NCBI GenBank assembly: GCA_015661865.1
Contig: DQVG01000044.1
Location: forward strand, 1 to 9,841
Length of the DNA stretch: 9,841 bases
From: Desulfurobacteriaceae bacterium
Lineage (GTDB): Bacteria > Aquificota > Aquificia > Desulfurobacteriales > DQVG01
Direction: 5' to 3'
Shown here: positions 1-7,856 of the stretch, piece after piece
Layout of the letters: every line of letters starts with the position of its first letter
Numbering within the stretch: position 1 is the stretch's first letter
Translations under genes and position numbers: made by a program
The notes under the pieces: generated by a model
What the model saw: only the letters and a program-made list of their open reading frames with translations
Database searches by the model: none
What the model was told of the DNA's origin: nothing

Positions 1-317
1 GTAAGATCATCTTCTATTTTATTAATTTCTTTTTTATCTTTTCTTATAATTTTTGTAACATGTTTGCAAGCTCCATGAGCTAAAACTTCATCTAAGTCCT
101 GATGAACTTTTTTTACTCTTTTTAAATTTTTATTAATAATATCTATTAATTTTTTAGTAGATTCTTCACTTTCCTTAATAGCTTTATCTAATTGAGAATA
201 AGCTTCTTTAAAACCAACTTTTCCCAAGGATAAATTTTCTAGTTCTTGATGAAATTGTTCTAAAATGTTTAAAAGAGTTTTTAACTCGTGTAATATTAAA
301 TTTTCTTTTTTAGACAT
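1..317 (-). CDS. Partial CDS, possible CheZ-like chemotaxis protein phosphatase (N-terminal part)
   Basis: An open frame runs from an ATG at 315-317 leftwards off the window edge, giving about 105 residues (begins MSKKENLILHELKTLL). A very strong AGGAGGGG ribosome binding site lies just upstream on the minus strand (323-330). The visible part is charged, almost certainly all-helical and probably coiled-coil. The stretch around residues 38-62 (EAYSQLDKAIKESEESTKKL) resembles the CheZ helix in which a QLD..I..TEEAT-type pattern precedes the long hairpin; CheZ dephosphorylates CheY-P. The diagnostic CheZ active-site block (D..Q in a DFQDLTGQ-type motif) would lie beyond the edge, so the identification is unproven. 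It could instead be another helical hairpin protein, such as a PhoU-like or methyl-accepting-type fragment. The open frame and start are secure; the function is tentative. Confidence 0.5.
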   Translation of the reverse strand, partial: MSKKENLILHELKTLLNILEQFHQELENLSLGKVGFKEAYSQLDKAIKESEESTKKLIDIINKNLKRVKKVHQDLDEVLAHGACKHVTKIIRKDKKEINKIEDDL

Positions 318-426
318 AATAACCCCTCCTAATATCTCCAAAACATTGTTTTTTACATTTAGTATTTATTATACAATTTTTCAAAAACTTAAAGCGAATT
401 TTAAATTGTAAAAGGAGGAATTAAAC
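318..426. promoter_or_regulatory. Divergent promoter region between the CheZ-like gene and argD
   Basis: This 109-nt AT-rich spacer separates two divergent genes and must hold both start signals. On the minus strand there is a perfect TATAAT at 368-373, with only a poor -35 (CGCTTT-like, around 391-396). On the plus strand TTGTTT (346-351) and TATACA (370-375) form a candidate with an 18-nt spacer. The two -10 elements overlap, so the promoters could compete. The argD ribosome binding site AAAGGAGG lies at 411-418, eight nt before the ATG at 427. No obvious operator or ARG-box palindrome was seen. Confidence 0.4.
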
Positions 427-1614
427 ATGAATGTTAAGAGTATGACAGAAAAGTACATTTTAAAAACTTATAATAGATATCCAATAGTATTAGAAAAAGG
501 AGAAGGGGTATATCTCTTTGATGATAATGAAAATAAATATCTGGACTTTTTTTCTGGTATTGCAGTTTGTAATTTAGGATATAATCATCCTAAAATAAAT
601 AAAGCTGCTATTGATCAGATAAAAAAACTTTATCACGCTTCTAATTTTTTTTATACCAAGCCTCAAGCTGTCTTAGCTAAAAAACTTGTAGAAAAGACAG
701 TAAAAGAAGGAAAAGTATTTTTTTGTAATTCTGGAACCGAAGCGGTGGAAGGAGCCTTAAAGGCAGCAAAAAGATATATATATTTAAAAGGAAAAAAGAA
801 ATATAAAATACTAGCTTTTAAAAATTCTTTTCATGGCAGAACCCTTGGAGCTTTATCTGTAACTGGTCAAGAAAAATATTGGGATGGTTTTGATATAAAG
901 AATGAAAATGTAGTATTTATAGATTATAACGACATACAAGCTTTGAAAAAGGTTTTTGAAAGAGAAAATATCAAAATAGTAATTTTAGAACTCATACAAG
1001 GGGAAGGCGGTATTAATGTTGTAAATAAAGAATTTATAAATGAGCTTTTGAATATAAAAAAATCTAAAGAATTTATACTAATAGTAGATGAAATTCAGAC
1101 AGGTATTGGACGGACTTCAAAATTATTTTGTTATGAGCACTATAATTTTTTACCAGATATAATTACCTTAGGTAAAGCTTTAGGAAACGGATTTCCCATT
1201 GGAGCTTTTATTCTTAAAGATTATTTAAAAGATGCCTTAACTCCTGGAACCCATGGCTCTACTTTTGGAGGTAATCCTATTTCCTGTAGTGTGGCCAACG
1301 TTGTAATTGATGAAGTTTCTAAAGACGAATTTTTAAAACATGTTGATTTTGTTTCCACTTTATTTTTTGAAAAATTAAAGGATTTAGAAAGAAAATTTAG
1401 TTTTCTAAAAGATCCTCGGGGAAAAGGCTTAATTTTAGGAATTACTACCAAAGTTTCTGCAAGGGATATAGCTATTGAAGCTTTAAAAGAAGGTCTTATA
1501 ATAGGTATTGCCGGGAATAATGATGTATTAAGATTTGAACCACCTTTAATTATAAAGGAAAATCATATCGAAGAAGGATTTGAAAAATTAGAAAAGGTTT
1601 TAAGTAAATTTTAA
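427..1614 (+). CDS. argD: Acetylornithine aminotransferase (ArgD)
   Basis: This is a class-III, PLP-dependent aminotransferase that interconverts N-acetylornithine and N-acetylglutamate semialdehyde in cytoplasmic arginine biosynthesis; many ArgD enzymes also act on succinyl-diaminopimelate in lysine synthesis. At 395 residues it has the normal family length. Visible landmarks are the phosphate-binding NSGTEA (residues 101-106), the substrate-site FHGRT (135-139), DEIQTG with PLP-nitrogen-binding Asp221, LGKALGNGFPIGA with Schiff-base Lys250, GSTFGGNP (277-284) and the substrate carboxylate region LRFEPP (368-373). The usual EPIQGEGG reads ELIQGEGG here (188-195), a mild variant. The start at 427 is chosen because AAAGGAGG sits eight nt upstream; the next Met, five codons on, has no such site. 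It is first in the plus-strand run and no other arg gene is in the window. A related GABA or succinylornithine aminotransferase is the only realistic alternative. Confidence 0.92.
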   Translation: MNVKSMTEKYILKTYNRYPIVLEKGEGVYLFDDNENKYLDFFSGIAVCNLGYNHPKINKAAIDQIKKLYHASNFFYTKPQAVLAKKLVEKTVKEGKVFFCNSGTEAVEGALKAAKRYIYLKGKKKYKILAFKNSFHGRTLGALSVTGQEKYWDGFDIKNENVVFIDYNDIQALKKVFERENIKIVILELIQGEGGINVVNKEFINELLNIKKSKEFILIVDEIQTGIGRTSKLFCYEHYNFLPDIITLGKALGNGFPIGAFILKDYLKDALTPGTHGSTFGGNPISCSVANVVIDEVSKDEFLKHVDFVSTLFFEKLKDLERKFSFLKDPRGKGLILGITTKVSARDIAIEALKEGLIIGIAGNNDVLRFEPPLIIKENHIEEGFEKLEKVLSKF

Positions 1615-1631
1615 ATAAAGGAGATTTTTAA

Positions 1632-2939
1632 ATGAAAGTTGCGATCATCGGAGCAGGACTTGCAGGAAGCGAAGCAGCTTGGTATTTAGCAAATAAGGGG
1701 ATAAAAGTTAATCTTTATGAAATGCGCCCTAAGAAATTTACTCCTGCTCATAAAACATCCAATTTTGCTGAACTTGTATGTTCTAATTCTTTAGGTAGTT
1801 TAAATTTAGATACAGCTTCTGGTTTACTTAAAAAAGAAATGGAGCTTTTAAATTCTTTAGTTATAAAAGCTGCGAAAAAAAGTTTTGTCCCAGCTGGTCA
1901 AGCCCTAGCTGTAGATAGAAACAAATTTTCTAAGCTTATTACTGAAACCTTAGAAAATAATTCAAATATTAAGGTAATTAGAGAAGAAATTAAATCTATA
2001 GATGAACTTGATGAAGATATAATTTTAGTAGCTACGGGACCTTTAACCTCAGATACTTTTTCCGAAAATTTAAAAAATATTTTAGGAGATAAATATCTTT
2101 ACTTTTATGATGCAATTTCTCCTATTGTTTATGCAGATAGTATTGACTTTTCTAAAGGCTTTTGGGGATCTAGATACAATAAAGGAGGAAAAGATTACTT
2201 TAATATACCTTTGACAGAAGAAGAGTACGAAAGATTTTATGAAGCTCTGATAAATGCCAAGCAAGTTCCATTAAAAGATTTTGAAGCAAACTACTATGAA
2301 GCTTGTCTACCCATTGAAGAAATAGCTAGAAGGGGAAAACAAAGCTTGCTTTTTGGTCCCTTAAAACCCGTTGGTTTAATAGATCCAAGAACTGGGAAAC
2401 AACCTTATGCGGTAGTTCAACTTAGAAAAGAAAATAAGGAAGGTAGCTTATTTAATTTAGTTGGTTTTCAAACAAAATTAACTTATCCCGAACAAAAAAG
2501 AGTTTTTAGACTTATTCCAGGTTTAGAAAATGCAGAATTTGCTAGGCTGGGACAAATTCATAGAAATACTTTTATTAACTCCCCAAAACTTTTAAATAAA
2601 GATTTATCTCTTTTAAAAAAAGAAAATATATTTTTTGCAGGTCAAATTACGGGAGTAGAAGGGTATTGTGAAAGTGCAGCAAGTGGTATTTATGCTGCAA
2701 TAAATATATTTAGAAAACTTCAAGGAAAAGAACCGATAATTTTTCCAAAAGAAACTATGATTGGGGCTTTAATACATTATATTACAGATAAAGAAAGAAA
2801 AAATTTTCAACCCATGGGAGCTAATTTTGGTATATTACCTCCGTTAGATAAAAAAGTTAAAGATAAAAGAAAGAGAAAAATACTTTACACCGAAAGAGCA
2901 TTAAATATATTAAAGGAGAAAGTATTAGCAAATATTTAA
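1632..2939 (+). CDS. trmFO: Methylenetetrahydrofolate-tRNA-(uracil-5-)-methyltransferase TrmFO
   Basis: This is a folate- and FAD-dependent enzyme that makes ribothymidine (m5U54) in the T-loop of tRNAs, taking the methyl carbon from methylenetetrahydrofolate and reducing equivalents from NAD(P)H. The 435 residues match the family length. The N-terminal FAD-binding [10 protein letters not shown] (residues 7-16) is followed by YEMRP (29-33), then [10 protein letters not shown] with Cys50, and [14 protein letters not shown] with Cys225. The latter aligns with the catalytic Cys226 described for Bacillus subtilis Trm[21 protein letters not shown] (334-352) is the C-terminal FAD-contacting motif, and the family-typical [14 protein letters not shown] follows (392-405). 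The start is supported by AAAGGAG at 1617-1623. It lies 17 nt after argD, so the two are probably co-transcribed. It distinguishes this organism from bacteria that use the SAM-dependent TrmA for the same base. Confidence 0.97.
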   Translation: MKVAIIGAGLAGSEAAWYLANKGIKVNLYEMRPKKFTPAHKTSNFAELVCSNSLGSLNLDTASGLLKKEMELLNSLVIKAAKKSFVPAGQALAVDRNKFSKLITETLENNSNIKVIREEIKSIDELDEDIILVATGPLTSDTFSENLKNILGDKYLYFYDAISPIVYADSIDFSKGFWGSRYNKGGKDYFNIPLTEEEYERFYEALINAKQVPLKDFEANYYEACLPIEEIARRGKQSLLFGPLKPVGLIDPRTGKQPYAVVQLRKENKEGSLFNLVGFQTKLTYPEQKRVFRLIPGLENAEFARLGQIHRNTFINSPKLLNKDLSLLKKENIFFAGQITGVEGYCESAASGIYAAINIFRKLQGKEPIIFPKETMIGALIHYITDKERKNFQPMGANFGILPPLDKKVKDKRKRKILYTERALNILKEKVLANI

Positions 2940-2968
2940 AGTACTGAAAAATTGTTGTAGAGGATAAG

Positions 2969-4678
2969 ATGCTAAAAGAAAAGAAAAGAATTTTTGATAA
3001 CTGCTTATACGATGATAGTGAATTTTTCAGTCTATTTGAAGAGGAATTATCTATTGAAGATGTATTTTACTTATCTACAGAAAATTTTTCACGAAATTTA
3101 CATCTACTAAAAAAAGATATTAATGCTATTTTAGTCGGGGATCCTTGGGCTTTTCCTTTAGCCATTATTTTACAAGATGTATTACATCTTCCTGTCAAAA
3201 CATTAGGTTATTTAAAACCGTGTGATATTCCCTTAGTGGTATTTTCTTCTACTTTAATAGAAAATGGGAGATATATAAATGATAGATATATAAATAACTT
3301 TTTAAGTGTAGTATCTCATTATCATAAAACTTTTTACTCTTGTATGTGGTTTAATCCTTATAATAAGTTGACTAACTTTACAATTTTAAGAACATCTAAA
3401 CTGCCGCCTTTTTTAAAAGCTTTTAGTAAATATGCTAAAGAACTTTTTAGATATCCTTCTTTATATGCTTACTACGCTTTACCTGATTATGTATATAAAG
3501 ATATAAGAAGGTTTACAAAAACTTGGAAGAATTTTAAGAAAAATTATTTTTCTGCTTTAAAAGAGCATACTCAAGAAAATATTATTTCTTTTATAGAAAA
3601 CAAGGATATTAAATTAAAAATTTGGGAATATCTAAATGAGGTATTAAGTTATAAATTTGAAAAACCAAAAGTTAAAACAGTTTCTATAAAAGTTGAGGAA
3701 AAACTGGAAAGTTATCCTTCAGAAATTTTGGTTATTTTAGAAATTCTTAGTCGAGTAATTGGTAAAGTAACTGGGGAAAATACAATATATTTAGTAAATA
3801 CACCTCTCGAAGAGAAATTTTTTGATTCTACAAATTTAATTTATAGTGAAGTTAAAAATTGGGGAGATAATTATATTTTAGAAAGTGTAATAAGAGTAAA
3901 AAATGAAAAGCTTAATAAACTTAAAAAGGCTTTAGAAGAAGCTATTTTAGTTGTTTTGGAAACTTTTCTAAAGGTAAATATTATTAAACCTAAACTGGAA
4001 GTTACAAGAGGGGAAGAGTATTCCACTATTTATCTAACTTGGATTATTGATCAGGAATTTTTAAAAGCTTTGGGAGAAAAAATTTCTTATGAAAATGGTT
4101 TAAAAACCATATATCGAGCCCAAAAATATTTAGAAGATTTTATAAAACTTTTTGAAAACTCAAATATAAAAATTGATAGAAATCTTTTTGAACACATTAT
4201 AAAAATATTTCCTATTATATTTCAAAAATTTCCAGAAACACTATTTAAAAATAAAATAAAAATTAAAAGAATTTTTGATGAATATAATCTTTGGTATATT
4301 TGTGTTCTTTTAGAAAAAGAAGGAGAACATAATCAAGCTTTAGTGGACTTTCTTTTATCTTTAAAGGGATATAAAAACATTCATGAAATGTTATATTTTG
4401 AGGAAATTTTATGGTTACCCGTAATTACCAAAAGAATTTGGAGTCATAGATGGGATGAGGTTATCCAGATTAATTTAGATCAGCCTATAGTTTCGGGTAG
4501 AATGGCAAATTATTTTGCAGTTACCGATCAAGATGGAAACATTTTAGGATATTTCGATGAGGTATTAGGTTATTATTTACAACAAGCAAAAAAATTATCT
4601 TTGGAAGATGTTTCAATAGATAGAACGAGATTTTCACCATACTCTTTTTTACTTAAAGTTAGAAAAGAAAATCCATAA
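2969..4678 (+). CDS. Uncharacterised 569-residue protein
   Basis: I do not recognise a family for this protein. It appears soluble, with no signal peptide and no convincing membrane helix. The first 100 residues look like an alpha/beta unit with hydrophobic strands (INAILVGDPW at 51-60, LVVFSST at 89-95). A basic aromatic-rich stretch follows (about 150-200). A middle segment (about 235-365) alternates strands and helices, including ENTIYLVNTP (270-279) and a long helix around 312-336. The helical stretch after that ends in a distinctive C-terminus, SGRMANYFAVTDQDGNILGY (509-528), which resembles a small beta-hairpin domain. Codon and base use match the neighbours, so recent transfer is not indicated. 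AGAGGA at 2959-2964 supports the start. It sits 29 nt after trmFO and 15 nt before the DUF2227-like gene, as an inner member of the run. That it is a real gene is nearly certain; its role is unknown. Confidence 0.9.
   Translation: MLKEKKRIFDNCLYDDSEFFSLFEEELSIEDVFYLSTENFSRNLHLLKKDINAILVGDPWAFPLAIILQDVLHLPVKTLGYLKPCDIPLVVFSSTLIENGRYINDRYINNFLSVVSHYHKTFYSCMWFNPYNKLTNFTILRTSKLPPFLKAFSKYAKELFRYPSLYAYYALPDYVYKDIRRFTKTWKNFKKNYFSALKEHTQENIISFIENKDIKLKIWEYLNEVLSYKFEKPKVKTVSIKVEEKLESYPSEILVILEILSRVIGKVTGENTIYLVNTPLEEKFFDSTNLIYSEVKNWGDNYILESVIRVKNEKLNKLKKALEEAILVVLETFLKVNIIKPKLEVTRGEEYSTIYLTWIIDQEFLKALGEKISYENGLKTIYRAQKYLEDFIKLFENSNIKIDRNLFEHIIKIFPIIFQKFPETLFKNKIKIKRIFDEYNLWYICVLLEKEGEHNQALVDFLLSLKGYKNIHEMLYFEEILWLPVITKRIWSHRWDEVIQINLDQPIVSGRMANYFAVTDQDGNILGYFDEVLGYYLQQAKKLSLEDVSIDRTRFSPYSFLLKVRKENP
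3269..3298 (+). repeat. Two-copy 15-nt in-frame tandem repeat
   Basis: AGATATATAAATGAT is followed directly by AGATATATAAATAAC, inside the unrecognised 569-residue gene. Because the unit is a multiple of three, it duplicates the peptide RYIND/RYINN (residues 101-110) without breaking the frame. It is either a small duplication or a coincidence in AT-rich coding sequence. Confidence 0.6.
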
Positions 4679-4693
4679 AGGATATTTTAAATA

Positions 4694-5209
4694 ATGCCTT
4701 CGGGATTTGTACATGATATTATAAATTTGACATTTATTATTTTTGCTTCTTTGTTATATTTTTTTCTTCCTTATGATTATTATCCGTTTTTTTTATTGGG
4801 ATTTACATTTTCAACATTTTTACTTTCTCCAGATTTAGATTTATCCTACTCAAAGGTATCTAAAAGATGGGGAATTTTAAAAATTTTCCTTTATCCTTAT
4901 TTTTTTCTTTCAAGCCATAGAGGAATATCTCACGCATTTATATTAGGTACTTTAATTAGATATTTTTATTTGATTTTATTGCTATTATTTTTTTTAAGTA
5001 TATATATATATTTTGGTAAAAAATCACTTGATTTAAGTTTTTTAAAGGTTCTTAAACATTATATATTAATTTACAAATACCACATTCTTTTTTTTCTTTT
5101 AGGTGGTGTAGTAGCTGATACTATTCATATAATTTTAGATAGAATATGTTCTTATGAGAAAAAAATTTATGTGAGGAAATTAAATGTTAAAAATTATAGA
5201 AAATTCTGA
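4694..5209 (+). CDS. Membrane protein with DUF2227-type metal-binding motifs
   Basis: A 171-residue integral membrane protein matching the DUF2227 'putative metal-binding protein' pattern. The N-terminus MPSGFVHDIINL carries His7-Asp8, LLSPDLDL (residues 43-50) carries Asp47 and Asp49, RWGILKIFLYPY (58-69) is the family's RWG...PY block, and SHRGISH (74-80) carries His75 and His80. GGVVADTIHIILD (137-149) adds Asp142 and His145. Together these acidic and His residues resemble the site of the wider YdjM/membrane-bound metal-dependent hydrolase group. Hydrophobic segments lie at about 10-28, 30-46, 87-107 and 128-148. The substrate is unknown, even for the family as far as I know. AAAGGAT (4677-4683) overlaps the stop codon of the preceding gene, with an 11-nt spacing. 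Its 3' end overlaps the pgeF start by 26 nt, so the two are translationally linked. Confidence 0.75.
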   Translation: MPSGFVHDIINLTFIIFASLLYFFLPYDYYPFFLLGFTFSTFLLSPDLDLSYSKVSKRWGILKIFLYPYFFLSSHRGISHAFILGTLIRYFYLILLLLFFLSIYIYFGKKSLDLSFLKVLKHYILIYKYHILFFLLGGVVADTIHIILDRICSYEKKIYVRKLNVKNYRKF

Positions 5210-5825
5210 GGTATTTTGGACTCAAAAACCCTTAGAAGCTTCTCAAATTAAAAAAATAAATAATTATCCTATTTTTTTACCTAAGCAAACACATTCTGAT
5301 ATTGTTGAATTTGTAAGTGAATATAAAGATTCTTCTATATATGCAGATGCACTTATTACCAGCTCTACTAGTTTTTTTATTGGAGTAAAAACCGCAGATT
5401 GTGTTCCAGTTTTAATAATAGGTGACAGTATGGTTGGTGTGGTTCATGCAGGTTGGCGAGGATTAGTTCAAAGCATTGTTTTTAAAACTCTGGAAAAAAT
5501 GGATGAATTAGGATGCAATATAAAGCATATTTTTGTAGGAGCTCATATATGCAAAAATTGCTATGAAGTCGGTCAAGATGTTGTGGATAATCTACCAGGT
5601 TATTATAGAGAAGAAAGGTATTTAAAAACGGCTATTTCAGGAAAATATTTTTTAGATTTATTTAGTATGGTTTGTCATCAAATAGAAATTTTTAATCCCT
5701 TAATAAAAATAGAACATATAGGTAAGTATACATGTTGTAATAACGATCTTTTTTATTCTTATAGAAAAGAAAAAACCCAAAAAAGAAATTTATGGGCTAT
5801 AAGACTTATTAATAAAGAATTTTAA
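5184..5825 (+). CDS. pgeF: Laccase-domain protein, PgeF/YfiH family (polyphenol oxidase / purine nucleoside phosphorylase family)
   Basis: This is a member of the DUF152/Cu-oxidase_4 family. Characterised members variously show copper-dependent laccase activity, adenosine/inosine phosphorolysis, or peptidoglycan-editing hydrolysis; which applies here cannot be read from sequence. The metal triad is intact: LPKQTHSD with His37, VKTADCVP with Cys73, and VVHAGWRG with His88. The family block usually written GPxIGPCCYEVG is divergent here (GAHICKNCYEVG, residues 119-130), and the C-terminal CTxC motif reads YTCC (182-185) before the conserved DLFYSYRKE. At 213 residues it is shorter than the usual 240 or so, mainly at the N-terminus. 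GAGGA at 5173-5177 supports this start, which lies inside the preceding gene (26-nt overlap). Its stop codon shares TTAA with the convergent TPR gene. Confidence 0.88.
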   Translation: MLKIIENSEVFWTQKPLEASQIKKINNYPIFLPKQTHSDIVEFVSEYKDSSIYADALITSSTSFFIGVKTADCVPVLIIGDSMVGVVHAGWRGLVQSIVFKTLEKMDELGCNIKHIFVGAHICKNCYEVGQDVVDNLPGYYREERYLKTAISGKYFLDLFSMVCHQIEIFNPLIKIEHIGKYTCCNNDLFYSYRKEKTQKRNLWAIRLINKEF

Positions 5826-6958
5826 TCATCTATTCTTATAATACCTTCATAATGAAGTTTATAAAGATCTATTAAACTTCTTTCTTTTTTAGAAAAGTAT
5901 TTTTTTATTTTATTTTCTATAAGTTTTCTACTTTCATATGAGAAAGTACTTGCTAAAAGACCTCCAAACAATTTTATTAATTTATCTTTATAACCTAATT
6001 TATAAGCCTCATCTAAAACATCTAAAATTAACTCCAAATAGTGCATGTTAAGAGTATACTTCCCAAGAACTTTTTTTTCTAAAATATTTAAAAATTTTAC
6101 TATTTTTCCTTGTTTTAGATATATATCTTTTAATATTTCTAGAGCTGATAGGGCATAATCTCCAAAAGCATTTAAATCTAGAGCGGCCTTCATAAGCTTT
6201 TCAGCAGTTCCATAATTACCCATATCTAAAAATAGGTGAGTATAATCAAATCTTAACTTCATAGTAATATCAGTTTCAAACTTTTTTAATGAATTTTCTA
6301 AAAATTCTTTTAAATACTCGTAAAGTTTTAAAGCCATTTTTTCATTTTCAGTTTCAAAAGAGGCGTTAGCAAAGCTTTCTAAAATTTCTAAGGGAAAGTC
6401 TTTTAAGAAGTATATTTGAGACAAATAAAAAAGCCAGTTATAGATTATATCGTAAAGTTCTAACTCTTCTATGGACTTATAAAGACGTTTGAAAGCTTCA
6501 AAGGAATCTTTATATTTTACAAAAGCTTCTTTTATAAGTTCCTCGGCTTCCTCGTCCTTCCAATTATAAATAGAATATCTTATTGCTAAATTGTAAAGAT
6601 CTATAGAAAATTCCATAGGTAAATTAACTTCTTCAAATTTTTTAATCCCTTCTTTTAAAATACTAACTGCCTTCTCAATTTCCCCTTGATCCGCAAGTAT
6701 TTTTGCTAAATTTATATAAGGATAGGATCTATAAGGATTTAACATTTTTAAAATATTTAAAGTTTCTATAGCTTTGTTCATATCATTTAGTTTTCTATAA
6801 ATCCTAGATAAATGTATATAAGGCTCTTCATAGTAAGGATCTTTTTCTATAGCCCTTTTTAATAAATAAATTGCTTGGCTAGGTGGTAATCTATTTCCCT
6901 CTTTTATATAAAGATCTACAATATCGCGGGCTGAAAGTTTTTCTAAATTAAATTCCAA
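5822..6958 (-). CDS. Tetratricopeptide-repeat (TPR) protein
   Basis: A 378-residue, almost wholly helical protein with no signal peptide or membrane segment, so probably a cytoplasmic protein-binding scaffold. The clearest TPR units are at residues 44-77 (PYIHLSRIYRKLNDMNKAIE then NP) and 78-111 (PYINLAKILADQGEIEKAVS), with a preceding one around 26-43 and TPR-like pairs near 235-265 and 268-300. The rest is probably degenerate repeats of the same solenoid. Translation starts at TTG (6956-6958): AGGAGG lies six nt upstream and no ATG is suitably placed. The ribosome binding site sits in the last codons of the FetB-like gene and only one base separates the two genes, so coupled translation is likely. 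A partner or pathway cannot be deduced from TPRs alone. The 3' end overlaps pgeF by four bases, tail-to-tail. Confidence 0.85.
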   Translation of the reverse strand: MEFNLEKLSARDIVDLYIKEGNRLPPSQAIYLLKRAIEKDPYYEEPYIHLSRIYRKLNDMNKAIETLNILKMLNPYRSYPYINLAKILADQGEIEKAVSILKEGIKKFEEVNLPMEFSIDLYNLAIRYSIYNWKDEEAEELIKEAFVKYKDSFEAFKRLYKSIEELELYDIIYNWLFYLSQIYFLKDFPLEILESFANASFETENEKMALKLYEYLKEFLENSLKKFETDITMKLRFDYTHLFLDMGNYGTAEKLMKAALDLNAFGDYALSALEILKDIYLKQGKIVKFLNILEKKVLGKYTLNMHYLELILDVLDEAYKLGYKDKLIKLFGGLLASTFSYESRKLIENKIKKYFSKKERSLIDLYKLHYEGIIRIDD

Positions 6959-6959
6959 C

Positions 6960-7784
6960 TTATTCCTCCTTTTTATTTATATTTTGAAAAAATTTTTTGT
7001 AAGGAAAATAATTTGTAAAGTATCTAAATACAAAAAAATTACTTACAACTACATTAAATAATATAAGATTTAAAACTAAAAATTGAATAATGGCAGCCTT
7101 TATTGGATTTACTCCTGCTAAAAGCAATCCTACCATAACACCAGGAATATGGACAATTCCAGCAGCTTTAAACATATCTCTTGTATTTAGTGTAGAGTAA
7201 GAAAGAACCTCTTCTTTTAATAAATCTAAAGCCTCTTTTTCTGAACCTCCTAAGGAGAACACAACTTCAAGTATATCTTTAGATTCATTAACTTTATTAA
7301 ATAAAGTTGAAATAAGAAGATTTACTCCTCTCATAGCTCCAGCAACACTTATCCCTACTAAAGGTATTATAACTTCAGGAGAAAATTTAAAAAATCCGGT
7401 TGGATATATTATTATAAAACTAATAAAATTTACCACGAAATATAAAGCCCATAAGAACCTAAATAAGCGTTTCCTTTCATAAAAATCCTTAAGAGGAAAT
7501 CTACTTAGATTTATTTTAGCTGCATTAAAACAAATTGCAGCTACTACCAATATAAAAGCATATTTAAAATCAATTTTAATAAGAACAATAAGAACAATAC
7601 TTATAAATGTTAATTGAAAAAAAGCTTTTAAAGTAATACTTGGTAATTCTTTAGAAAACTTTGTCTTTAATTTTCTTAATACAAAGTAAGATGTCCCAAA
7701 TAAGATTAATATGGAAAAAATCGAATTTTTTAAATATAAAAATAGAGGAAAAATTAACTTTTTAATATAAAAAATAAAATCCAT
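6960..7784 (-). CDS. FetB/UPF0014-family ABC transporter permease-like membrane protein
   Basis: A 274-residue polytopic membrane protein. Hydrophobic segments fall at about 20-37, 54-70, 74-88, 109-127, 137-155, 206-224 and 229-256. The family signature is recognisable: AFFQLTF (54-60, for RxxxQL), PLVGISVAGAMRGVNLLIST (141-160), LEVVFSLGGSEKEAL (172-186, the cytoplasmic loop expected to contact the ATPase) and GIVHIPGVMVGLLLAG (209-224). FetB of Escherichia coli, with the ATPase FetA, is linked to iron export and metal/oxidative stress. This copy is divergent: the usual PGMMTGQxLAG reads PGVMVGLLLAG, and no ATPase gene is next to it. AAAGGA on the minus strand (7789-7794) supports the ATG at 7782-7784. 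It leads a two-gene unit with the TPR gene. Fold-level assignment is good; substrate and direction of transport are unknown, so no symbol is given. Confidence 0.8.
   Translation of the reverse strand: MDFIFYIKKLIFPLFLYLKNSIFSILILFGTSYFVLRKLKTKFSKELPSITLKAFFQLTFISIVLIVLIKIDFKYAFILVVAAICFNAAKINLSRFPLKDFYERKRLFRFLWALYFVVNFISFIIIYPTGFFKFSPEVIIPLVGISVAGAMRGVNLLISTLFNKVNESKDILEVVFSLGGSEKEALDLLKEEVLSYSTLNTRDMFKAAGIVHIPGVMVGLLLAGVNPIKAAIIQFLVLNLILFNVVVSNFFVFRYFTNYFPYKKFFQNINKKEE
6965..6970 (-). promoter_or_regulatory. Ribosome binding site fixing the TTG start of the TPR gene
   Basis: On the minus strand AGGAGG lies six nt before a TTG codon and within the last codons of the upstream FetB-like gene. 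It is what decides the non-ATG start and suggests re-initiation by ribosomes finishing the upstream frame. Confidence 0.8.
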
Positions 7785-7856
7785 ATTTTATCCTTTGGAC
7801 AAATTTTAAAAAAAGTATTATATTATAAAAACACAAAAATAAATAAGGAGGAGTTT
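7785..7856. promoter_or_regulatory. Divergent promoter region between the FetB-like gene and the histone-fold gene
   Basis: This is a 72-nt AT-rich spacer. On the plus strand TTGGAC (7795-7800) and TATATT (7819-7824) make a reasonable promoter with an 18-nt spacer, followed by an AAGGAGGAG ribosome binding site at 7845-7853. On the minus strand a perfect TATAAT occurs at 7822-7827, but no good -35 precedes it. The opposing -10 elements overlap, so expression of the two genes may be mutually exclusive or coordinated. Confidence 0.5.

Noticed and set aside
1221..1451. 76-codon minus-strand open frame inside argD
   Set aside because: It lies wholly within a well-supported gene and has no recognisable product, so it is a shadow frame.
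2082..2264. 60-codon minus-strand open frame inside trmFO
   Set aside because: It overlaps conserved TrmFO coding sequence and has no family resemblance.
5770..5796. Possible minus-strand terminator after the TPR gene (CCCA/TGGG then a T run)
   Set aside because: The stem is only about four base pairs with a loop of about 13 nt, and it lies inside pgeF; too weak to call.
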